DNA from: Pedobacter sp. AK013
GTDB taxonomy: Bacteria; Bacteroidota; Bacteroidia; Sphingobacteriales; Sphingobacteriaceae
Assembly: GCF_014205835.1 (NCBI RefSeq)
Contig: NZ_JACHCQ010000043.1
Location: 1-43,774 of the forward strand
Length of the DNA: 43,774 bases
Direction: 5' to 3'
Shown here piece by piece: positions 27,001-33,996 of this stretch. The notes under the pieces were generated by a model. That model did no database searches. It was not told the DNA's origin and saw only the letters and a list, made by a program, of their open reading frames with translations. Positions within the stretch are counted from its first letter, which is position 1. Each line of letters starts with the position of its first letter. A program made the translations under genes and the position numbers.

Positions 27001-27098
27001 GAACCTATAGCACCAATTTGATTTTTATAAAGCCCCTGTTTCCCATCTTTTTGAGCAAATAGGTTGATTTGGCCGTAACCTTTTTCAAAACAATTCAT
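24036..27098 (-). CDS. DEAD/DEAH-box helicase with PD-(D/E)XK-like C-terminal domain
   Basis: The 1020-residue protein begins with an SF2 helicase: Walker A MPTGTGKTAV (49-58), DEAH in VVFVDEAHHSR, LLTATPFRR, and the second lobe with MMGEGYDFP and FVGRISR. The long middle part has no family I recognise. Near residues 868-900, DVVFYDHGSLEIADVIG and QFWHCKK have the spacing of a PD-(D/E)XK-like nuclease core (D876, E881, D884, K899), although the usual D/E before xK is a His here, so activity is uncertain. It is the first gene of the helicase-mcrB-mcrC cluster, 117 bases before mcrB, and may be a restriction component, an accessory helicase or an independent defence gene. Confidence 0.8.
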   Translation of the reverse strand: MNCFEKGYGQINLFAQKDGKQGLYKNQIGAIGSAMAHFSVRSEPALITMPTGTGKTAVMIVLAYALQGKKVLVITPSQLVREQIVENFRNPKVLVDKKIIPGGSKLPKVFELTKIIDDSIEWKRILKENDVVVAIPGTLNKISDLRATIGYDTFDVVFVDEAHHSRASSWLNILEAFSFGKQILLTATPFRRDKKDIQARLIYNYPLKNAFEDGLFSKINFVPATAPLSATAEEKNIAIALKAQEVYSARLHQEHRIIIRTDRKKDADDLEQIYINHTQLKLVVIHSKLGSSTIRSRISQLTSGEIDGVICVDMMGEGYDFPALKIAAVHIPHKSLAITLQFVGRISRTNTAEGSIATVIAGEHEFKIDSHQLYKEDTKDWSVILPDLHKMKIQKTEDEQGFFDSFTDVSDEAATVNISYEEPLALEDDDFKPFFHAKIYRIIPAPVPERDNEGNELPPVDIRRNIDFSGTDVFKNPIIRHHHVSSIHDVAVHVVAEPRTPSWYGKDDSLKDVNHEFFVTYFDQDNSLLFIGATSKETELYEHIALQYLRAGALHDMVPLPFLKRVMAGWQEPRFYNLGLRSRKNKGNSESYKQLLGSQAELSVLPSDKFSYTRGHSFGGAFDTVLKKTVMLGVSTSSKVWTLGDNKIKYFVEWCAGIARKVGDPEMDNLDSPLSDLDTGKIIDEFPDVAIFFADWDHAQYGRNTSVVFLDQDDQPVEEALLCSCDIAIMSKTPSKVTLEISKNNIAARLEFTLLPKATFNYGEDTEHLVVVSRGVALGTPEGFLSIINENPINFFFEDLSKLVGRVYFPFKSENFKIINDEQIIANNWPADIDVRKEYYSDSEKTANNNSSSPMRSIHDYIIDLAKDEYDVVFYDHGSLEIADVIGMKKDKVQFWHCKKQSGEQPNCSIEDMYEVCGQAIKSVNWANRKLLLKQMIERADRNQSNSKLRKGTLTDAKTILENFNNPVIPVAITIVQPGLKTSGLTAPQQAAFDRIKVLLSGAETFLKDVSNCELLVMSS

Positions 27099-27615
27099 GT
27101 AGAGCGAATTTAGACTGGAAATATAAATAAAGTAAGCGACAACTTATCCTATTTTAACCATTTGATTGCGCTAACCGTGACTATTGTCAATATCTCGCTG
27201 CATAAAGTTTTGCGTTGCCAAGCAACCTACCATCCTGAAGTTAAAGATGGCAATGAAAAGATTGCTTATTCTATTTTAGTCAGACTTTATTAACAATCAG
27301 GTGTTCCATTTCAAACTCATCCACTGAAATTTGATAGTGAATCTGACCCGTGTTACCATCAATTGCTCTTCATGTTACTTAGTTTAAGATTTAAAACACT
27401 CGAACGAATTGGATTCTCGCTGCAGAGGTTCTCAAAATGCATATCGCAAACCAAGTTTCCCAAAGATCCAGGTAATAATATCTGCTCCATTATTTTATCA
27501 GATTTGCCAGTGGACACTGGCTTGCATGGCCTCACACGCATTTAGCGCCACATACTAAACGAATTATTCTCTTTCATCGGATTGATAGATTCTGAACAAA
27601 GCACTTAAAATATGC
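27099..27615. other. Intergenic region between the defence island and the protease operon
   Basis: No gene with recognisable content is present; overlapping 60-codon ORFs on both strands at 27359-27545 are probably chance. Two short palindromes stand out: GTTGC-caa-GCAAC at 27214-27226 and GCCAGTGGACACTGGC at 27506-27521. Neither has a T-run. The right part may carry the 3' region of the serine peptidase transcript and the left part the helicase promoter. Confidence 0.4.
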
Positions 27616-28755
27616 TTACCTCGGCCATTGTGTAAACCAATCCGAAACGCGGTTAATGCGTACAACTTTTTCACCCGTACAGTAGGGTATTCTGCATACC
27701 ACTGACTGGAAACAGTTCCCCTGCCACTGAAAGTCCGCCTGTCCACCGATGAGTACGCCAATGAGTTTATGGGTGGCGACACTGAACACCGGCGAGCCGG
27801 AATTCCCCTGAAAGGCATCAAGGGAGGTATAGAAATAATCTGCGCCTGTATTATCCTCTATGGCTGCATTCGCTGCTACTTTTTTGGGTAGACCGTATGG
27901 GTGGCCGATCATGTAAATTCCTACGCCATTGGACAGTTCTTTTTCCGCTCCGGTCTGAAGGGCGGCAGCGGTCGTTTCCCTATCTAGGGTAAAGGCGGTG
28001 AGGTCTAGCTCGTCGGAATGGTGGATGATTGTGGTAGGAAAGTAGACACTGTCCGCGGCGATGATGGACTGTATGCCACCGGCCTGGTTAGCAAGCTCGA
28101 AACCGAAGATGACCGCATAATCCTGTATTTTTCCGCTGAAAACATGTCCGGCGGTGATCATCCTGTCTTTTCCGATCAGGAATGCTGTTCCACTTCCCAG
28201 TACGGGCTGTGTGATAAAGGACTCTCCGGGGCAGAGCTGGTATTTTTTACCCAGGCTAGACGATATGTCCAACTGGTAGGCATCTTTTGCAATCTGGTGG
28301 AGTTTGTCTTTTTCGACCACAATGGCCACTGCGGCGGCATTGATCAGCACGCCTTTGCCAAAAGCTGTTTGGGGATCTATCTCACGGATCTCGACCCTGC
28401 TGTCATATTGTGAGGGGCCGATCACCAGCCGTCTTTTTAAGGGAAGATCCTCCAGTCCGCTGCGAGGGATGGTCAGGGCAAAAAGGGACTGGCTTGCAGA
28501 GGAAAGATCCAGTTGCTTTGCAATCGGGCTGGCAGCACCCTGCTTCTCCTGAAGCTGCTGGATTTTCAGCTGCATGAACTCATACGAACTCTTTTTATTC
28601 AGGAAAAATTCGCTGTGATCAATCTTTCCCTTTTCCAGGATGATATCCTGTGTGCTGGTCTGTACACCTTTGGATACTTTTATAGTATCCTGGGCCCTGA
28701 GCGGAGAACAAAACGCAAAGCCTAGCATGACCGCTAAAATGACCTTAAGCGTCAT
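27616..28755 (-). CDS. Exported trypsin-like serine peptidase
   Basis: The 379-residue protein has a signal peptide (LKVILAVMLGFAFCSPLRAQ), a helical pro-region to about residue 165, and a chymotrypsin-fold domain (residues 185-360). The catalytic triad is complete: H204 in MITAGHVFSG, D251 in DELDLTAF, and S319 in FQGNSGSPVF. The PVF after GNSGS and IGHPYGLP fit the glutamyl-endopeptidase/HtrA-like branch; there is no PDZ domain. Four cysteines could form disulfides. Its ATG overlaps the stop of the upstream gene in an ATGA arrangement, so the two are coupled. It probably acts in the periplasm or outside the cell, perhaps processing the co-encoded proteins; that role is inferred. Confidence 0.88.
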   Translation of the reverse strand: MTLKVILAVMLGFAFCSPLRAQDTIKVSKGVQTSTQDIILEKGKIDHSEFFLNKKSSYEFMQLKIQQLQEKQGAASPIAKQLDLSSASQSLFALTIPRSGLEDLPLKRRLVIGPSQYDSRVEIREIDPQTAFGKGVLINAAAVAIVVEKDKLHQIAKDAYQLDISSSLGKKYQLCPGESFITQPVLGSGTAFLIGKDRMITAGHVFSGKIQDYAVIFGFELANQAGGIQSIIAADSVYFPTTIIHHSDELDLTAFTLDRETTAAALQTGAEKELSNGVGIYMIGHPYGLPKKVAANAAIEDNTGADYFYTSLDAFQGNSGSPVFSVATHKLIGVLIGGQADFQWQGNCFQSVVCRIPYCTGEKVVRINRVSDWFTQWPR

Positions 28756-31655
28756 TTGGAGCTGGGTCTGGTGTAAAGATTGAACAATGGAATATCAATG
28801 GTGAGCTCTATTCCGAAGCGGAAAGACTGGTAATTGGTATCCGAACCGATTTTTTTGAGCTCCGGTCCGTACTGCCCGCCAAAGTTGACCGAGAACGGGG
28901 ACTTGGCAATACCAACGGTCAGGTAAAGTCCCGGCGAGAAGATGTTCTTGAAATTCAGCTCTGGCAGTGTTTCGGTAGTACTGTCCCCATCCAGATGCAG
29001 GCGGGTGACCGCTCCGATATCGATCAGGGGTATAAAGAGACCAAGGGAAGTATTCCCCAATAATTTAACATTGCCAAAAGCGACGCTCAAGCCTAAAGGA
29101 GCGGTAAAGCCGGGTGCAAATGCGGAAGTGGACCTTCCCTCAATCTGGGTAAAGTCATAAGCGGCCAATATTCCCGGATAACTGTTCAGGGATACATTGA
29201 AGGCAGATGAACGCTTGATGCTGTAGCTGCCTGAGGGCAGGGCAAAACTTTCAATGGCTTTCTCCACGTCCTTACTGTCTTTGGCCAGGGCCATTCCGTT
29301 TACCAGGTGGATGATGGACAGTACCTTGTCATCAAGTCCCCCGCTATTGCGTATGAGTTTTGCGGCATAAGCGAGCGCATCGGTGCGCAGGTTATCCCGG
29401 TTCCTTTTAAGGGCAGTGGAGTCATCGGTCGTTTTGACAATTTTTAGCGCGTAATAGGCGGCCGCATAATCCATTAGGTTTCTGGTCATCTGCACTGCGG
29501 TATCGTCATCAAAAACACGGATTTCTTTTCCGTCTACGGTGACCTTTAAAGATTTCATACGCCGCTCGAGTTCGACTGAAAACCGCTGAATGGGTACTTC
29601 TGTATAAAATGAGAGCACCATGATCTGAAAATCCCTTTCCTTCAACAGATCAGCGATTACTTTTGCCTCTGCTGGGATCGCATTGCCTGATACTGTGCCA
29701 TACCTAAAATGGTTGAGCGCTGTTCTCACTGCGGACATGCGCTTAGCATAATCCTGTGGGTAGTCCCCACTGTGGGACCTCAGCCATCCATCCACTTTAT
29801 TGAATTCCAGAAAAAAGGTATTGATAAGCTGGGCATCAGGACTTACACTTGGCGATTTATCGAGCCATGCGATAAGACCCTGCCATGATTTCCATACCGG
29901 TTTTTCGGCAAAATCGACCAGCGTGAAGATTTCGGGAATTTCTTTTGGCATGCCCATGGGAATCAGACTATCGATCACAGTCAGCAGCTGTTCGATGCCA
30001 TTGGCGTATTTTTTGGTCTGGATAGCAAATACGGCTTCGTTGGCGGTTTCAGCGACCTGAAAATATTTATTGAATTTACCCGAGAGCTGATATCCCTCAC
30101 TTTTTCCGGTCGACATTTTACTCAGCAGGGCGTTCTGGCCGGCTACCAGGTTCCTAGAGAAGCTGATCATGCTTTTGATAAAGGTGTGTATCGTGTCCGC
30201 TCCGATGTGGTCTCCGTTTTTATTGGCTTTTTTGATGGCCTGTGCGGTGCTATAGACATATTCTGCATTTTTCGTGATATCGGTAATCAGGTTTTCGAAT
30301 TCCTTTTTGTAGGGCAGGCTGTTGTCTTTGACCACTGCACCGAGAACATCTCTGAGCATCAGTTTATCTGTACCCTTTGGATGCAGAAAGCTAATCTGGT
30401 AGTATTTGATATCCTGCTGGTAGAGGAAGCCGGCATAGAGTTTATAAAAATTATCCTCTGAGGAGTAGCTGCTCCACAGGTCTGCGGCGATGAATTTGGG
30501 TTCTCCATTTTCGACAACGGTGATGCTGTGCGCGAGCATCTGGGAGAAGCTCAGCAGGTTAGCGATATTTTTCCTGGTAGCGTCTCCGTCCTGTTTCCAC
30601 CGGCTGACCATGGGACCTGAAGTCAGGATGGTAAAGTAATCGATGGGATATTTGACCTTGGCCAGATTAGGGATGATGTTCATGGCCTCAAAGGCAAAAT
30701 CAAGATCGGGGTATTGTTCAATCAGTGCCCGTATTCTTTGCGAATTCCGGAGCTGTTGGGCGTTTTCCAATATACTGTTTAGGTCGTTTTCGATATAGCC
30801 TTTAAGATCGGTCTGAAAGGTCTGAATCTTGTCGGTGTTGAAGGTTTTAAGGTAAGCTGTTGTCTTTGGTAGCATGATGGCCAGTTCTTCAAGGGGGATA
30901 TTGCCTTTGCGTTTTTCCAGCGCGGTTTTGATATTCTCCATCGCGTAGGTAACCAGTTCTTCTTTAATCCTTTTGGCCAGGAATTGGCCAAGGCCGTTGA
31001 AGAGTTCGTAGCTCATGTTTCCGCCGATAAATGGAATTGATTTTTTAAGGGAAGTGCTATAGTTTACGTTGGCACTGATATCAACTTCGGAGTTGGACAG
31101 CGCATGGTATTTATTTTTGAACAGCATGACCATTGCGCTAATAAATTTGTTTTGCGTGTCGTACTGCGTGAAAATTTCGGCCAGTTCCTGTTCGTCGGCC
31201 GCCTGGCGTGACTTGAAATAGGTATGTCTGATATCTTCAACACCCTCAAGACTGGTTTTGGCATTTTCGATCAGCAGTGTGGCGACCTCCAAATTTGAGG
31301 TACTGATGTTTTGGCTGCTGCCTGAGGTGGCGACTTTTTTGACTTTAAGGTATTCCTGATAGTTTGTGTCTACTTTGGCGACTAAAGCTTTAACCTTTTC
31401 GCTATTGATTGAAGCGAGTTTGTCATTTTCCAGATAGGATTTAAAAATGCCAATGACCAGTGCACGGTCCTTTGCGATCTCCTCTTCCTTGCTTTCGGGA
31501 TCTATTGATTTATAGTCTTTTTTGATCAGATCGATCAGCAGTGCTGCATGACCGGCGACGGGGGCATCCTTCTGGGCGCACGCCGGATGCGTGGAAAGCA
31601 GGCAGAAAAGAACGGCTAGAAAACAGGTAACTATGGATTGGAGGTGGCGCTGCAT
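28752..31655 (-). CDS. Large exported helical protein with outer-membrane barrel-like C-terminus
   Basis: I do not recognise a family. The 967-residue protein, starting at ATG 31655, opens with a signal peptide (VTCFLAVLFCLLSTHPACAQ). Residues to about 800 are alpha-helical with few cysteines. The last 160 residues alternate hydrophobic and polar residues with aromatic ends (LGLFIPLIDIGAVTRL, PGLYLTVGIAKSPFSVNFGG, SFRFGIELTIDIPLFNLY), as in an outer-membrane beta-barrel. The frame is open back to an ATG at 31790 that overlaps the upstream stop as ATGA, giving 1012 residues; the signal peptide favours the shorter form. The downstream peptidase start also overlaps its stop. The pattern suggests an envelope-anchored partner of the two flanking enzymes. 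Confidence 0.75.
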   Translation of the reverse strand: MQRHLQSIVTCFLAVLFCLLSTHPACAQKDAPVAGHAALLIDLIKKDYKSIDPESKEEEIAKDRALVIGIFKSYLENDKLASINSEKVKALVAKVDTNYQEYLKVKKVATSGSSQNISTSNLEVATLLIENAKTSLEGVEDIRHTYFKSRQAADEQELAEIFTQYDTQNKFISAMVMLFKNKYHALSNSEVDISANVNYSTSLKKSIPFIGGNMSYELFNGLGQFLAKRIKEELVTYAMENIKTALEKRKGNIPLEELAIMLPKTTAYLKTFNTDKIQTFQTDLKGYIENDLNSILENAQQLRNSQRIRALIEQYPDLDFAFEAMNIIPNLAKVKYPIDYFTILTSGPMVSRWKQDGDATRKNIANLLSFSQMLAHSITVVENGEPKFIAADLWSSYSSEDNFYKLYAGFLYQQDIKYYQISFLHPKGTDKLMLRDVLGAVVKDNSLPYKKEFENLITDITKNAEYVYSTAQAIKKANKNGDHIGADTIHTFIKSMISFSRNLVAGQNALLSKMSTGKSEGYQLSGKFNKYFQVAETANEAVFAIQTKKYANGIEQLLTVIDSLIPMGMPKEIPEIFTLVDFAEKPVWKSWQGLIAWLDKSPSVSPDAQLINTFFLEFNKVDGWLRSHSGDYPQDYAKRMSAVRTALNHFRYGTVSGNAIPAEAKVIADLLKERDFQIMVLSFYTEVPIQRFSVELERRMKSLKVTVDGKEIRVFDDDTAVQMTRNLMDYAAAYYALKIVKTTDDSTALKRNRDNLRTDALAYAAKLIRNSGGLDDKVLSIIHLVNGMALAKDSKDVEKAIESFALPSGSYSIKRSSAFNVSLNSYPGILAAYDFTQIEGRSTSAFAPGFTAPLGLSVAFGNVKLLGNTSLGLFIPLIDIGAVTRLHLDGDSTTETLPELNFKNIFSPGLYLTVGIAKSPFSVNFGGQYGPELKKIGSDTNYQSFRFGIELTIDIPLFNLYTRPSSK

Positions 31656-31786
31656 TTTGGATAGTTTATTAAATGTGTCTGGTCTTGATGTTTTGTTTTG
31701 GGGAAGCAGCCGTATCCAGCGGTTGTGCCCGCTGGTTTTTATGTGGACAGGCAGTTGCTTTTTCTGCTGGATGCGGATACGGTATG

Positions 31787-32506
31787 TCATTTGGAAGAGC
31801 CCGCTTCACGGAGGTACTTTTCGGGTACAGTGGTTAATTCGGGGTCGATGTACATCCTGCCCCAGAAACGGATATAACTTTTCGTCCATTTTTTAAACAC
31901 GCTACTGTTGCCGGGCATATCACAGGTGGTATTGTTGGCAAAGACGGTGTGATGGGGGCTCCACACCACTGCTCCTTTTTTGCCGTAGATGCTGGCGTAT
32001 CGCTTCATGATAATTGTATAATCACCGGTACCAAGCAGGTTGGTGCCAAAGCGGATATCAAAGCTGGTCTGGGTGATATAGTCGAGGTCTTTGTCAAATG
32101 ATTTTTTGGAAAGCTGGGGAAATTCGTCGCTGAAGGTCTTGGCCATGATGGCGTAACAGATCTGTGAGGTGGCGATGACCTCGTGCAGGTAAGGGGATTT
32201 GGCATCGGAGGTGTCGACCCGGAAGTGGGATCTGGCCAGTTCAGTTTCGCGTTTGGATAGGGTGATTTTCCGTTTGTCTTTGAGGGTGAATTCGGTTGTG
32301 CTGTCGCTGAGTTTTCGCTGGGTATAGAGGCCATCGAGGCCGAATACGTTGAGATTGGCTTTGATCAGCGCGATAGAAGCACAGTTATTTGCGGTGTCTT
32401 GCCTGTAGGCTTTGATAAGACTGTCAGCGGGTACGCCCTGTGCCATGGCGAAGGTCAGGCTGATCTGGATGCACAGAAACGTGTAGAGAATGTTTTTTTT
32501 CATCAT
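31787..32506 (-). CDS. Exported protein with Cys/His/Asn residues, putative cysteine peptidase-like
   Basis: The 239-residue protein (two adjacent ATG codons at 32506 and 32503) has a signal peptide ending near AMAQ (residue 23). C42 lies in NNCASIALIKANL, which resembles the helix carrying the nucleophile in papain/calpain-like folds, and H185/H186 with N191/N192 occur in VVWSPHHTVFANN near the C-terminus. The order Cys-His-Asn fits a papain-like dyad or triad, but the rest is not a known family by eye. It is the first gene of the three-gene coupled operon with the barrel-like protein and the serine peptidase. It could instead be a non-catalytic binding protein. Confidence 0.6.
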   Translation of the reverse strand: MMKKNILYTFLCIQISLTFAMAQGVPADSLIKAYRQDTANNCASIALIKANLNVFGLDGLYTQRKLSDSTTEFTLKDKRKITLSKRETELARSHFRVDTSDAKSPYLHEVIATSQICYAIMAKTFSDEFPQLSKKSFDKDLDYITQTSFDIRFGTNLLGTGDYTIIMKRYASIYGKKGAVVWSPHHTVFANNTTCDMPGNSSVFKKWTKSYIRFWGRMYIDPELTTVPEKYLREAGSSK

Positions 32507-33096
32507 TGAACAAATCTGAAGTTGTAACAAAAAATTTGATCTGACCGAATTGCTAAGGCCATAGACTGAAAAGATTTTTTCATGTGAATGAGAACGTGAA
32601 AAAGATTTAGAGTCTGGACTAATCTAGTGATTAGCAGATCAGTAAACAATACCTAGTAATGGGTATTTACAAATGAACAGACTGAACTGCAACGGTTTGA
32701 AGGGCGTTGTATTTATCAGGCTGCATTGGTAGTGTCGAAAGTCTTTGTTATTCAGTATGGCCTGGAATGCGTTGAAAACAAGGCAGTTTAACTTCTTAAA
32801 TGTCTGGTATTATTTACTACTCTGTTGGGGTTATTTTTGGTCTAAGATCTTTCTTACCGGATAGTATTGTTAAGTGATGTTGGAATATATTTCTTATCAA
32901 AAGTCGATTATCCTCCCTCCTGTTTGCCTATGCACATCATCTGCCATGACGAATATATGGTAGCTTTTATGCTAATTTGATTAGTAGCCAAGTCGGTATA
33001 GTCGTGTCGGATGCAGTTTTGTTCTATCCTTTTATTGCTTATTATTCTAATTATACTGCGTTTGAACAGCTGGCATTCTTTTAGTTGTAGGAGGAA
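32507..33096. other. Gene-free stretch between protease operon and Septu-like pair
   Basis: No coding region or RNA gene is recognised. It must hold the promoter of the three-gene protease operon on the minus strand and the 3' end of the HNH gene, but no convincing -33/-7 pair or terminator was found. Base composition is AT-rich and unstructured. Confidence 0.4.
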
Positions 33097-33990
33097 TTAG
33101 GGATTCGGTAATACTTTGGCTGCCAAAAGTCCTTGATGGTGGATGATAAACATTTTGATCATTTCTTTGGCCATGCCTGAAAAAGGAGATTGTGGTTTCA
33201 TGTAGTCTTTTAAAACTTTCATTTCCCTGGCCATAGTGTCCTCAAATTGGGTTGCTCTTAAGGGATCTATCGGTAGAAAATCAAGAAAGAGCTTGGTGTT
33301 CTCCACAATGCGGTCCTGTTGAAGTTCGATGGCAATCCGGAGTTTTTTTCGTTCATCGACAAGGTCCATGCGCTGTAGAGCGTATACTTTGATGGACTTT
33401 TCCCCTTTCAGCCGGCGCATGCCTCTCTGGCCTTTTGGCAGGATGTTGCCCTCATTTCCATATGACAGAAAATATTCGGGGTTGTCCTTGCAAGGGTTGA
33501 TCAAGAGTCTTCTGGGTTCCTCTGTAGCAATTCCTACCGTATGGTCGCGGACGTGCAAAAAGTTGTGAAGTGGAAACTGATTCATCTTACCGAGACTTTC
33601 GACAACGGTTGAACCATGTACGGCGTGGCGTTGCTGAGAATTGCACAAGGTGCAGGATAACAGCAAATTATCCCAGTCCGAAGCGAGCCAGTAATAACCA
33701 GGGGATTTGGGGGCTACCGCCTCGGTAATCTCTCCCTTTGGTCGGAAGTGTTCGACGTTCCGAAAAGAGGTATGCACGAAATTACTTTCGCAATAGGCGC
33801 ATTTTTTCTTGAAAAGTAAAGTTAATGTATCCCTTACGGTATCATCAGTATAGGCGCTGTAAGTGAAAGCATTTTTTGGTCCACCAGGTCCGAAATTGGC
33901 AATTGCCCTACCGCGTTCCCTCAATCCTCTTCCTCCTGCAACAGTCAGCACCGCTGGCGCTGGCACGGCTTTTCTATCTACAAAAATCAT
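33097..33990 (-). CDS. HNH nuclease, PtuB-like (Septu)
   Basis: The 297-residue protein has the HNH core of PtuB/retron-type nucleases: CAYCES (C64, C67), VEHFRPKG (H81) and DWDNLLLSCTLCNS (C113, C116, N117), a zinc beta-beta-alpha fold. The C-terminal half is helical. The gene starts seven bases after the stop of an ATPase gene, the order expected for Septu (ptuA then ptuB). Its first residues (MIFVDRK) match those of the upstream fusion protein (MIYVNKS), so the two HNH halves are probably paralogous. As in Septu, the nuclease is likely activated by the ATPase on phage infection. No phage assay is implied. Confidence 0.85.
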   Translation of the reverse strand: MIFVDRKAVPAPAVLTVAGGRGLRERGRAIANFGPGGPKNAFTYSAYTDDTVRDTLTLLFKKKCAYCESNFVHTSFRNVEHFRPKGEITEAVAPKSPGYYWLASDWDNLLLSCTLCNSQQRHAVHGSTVVESLGKMNQFPLHNFLHVRDHTVGIATEEPRRLLINPCKDNPEYFLSYGNEGNILPKGQRGMRRLKGEKSIKVYALQRMDLVDERKKLRIAIELQQDRIVENTKLFLDFLPIDPLRATQFEDTMAREMKVLKDYMKPQSPFSGMAKEMIKMFIIHHQGLLAAKVLPNP

Positions 33991-33996
33991 ATGGCT

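Noticed and set aside
27359..27545. Overlapping 60-codon ORFs on both strands
   Set aside because: Both are short, unrecognisable and mutually exclusive; more likely chance than genes.
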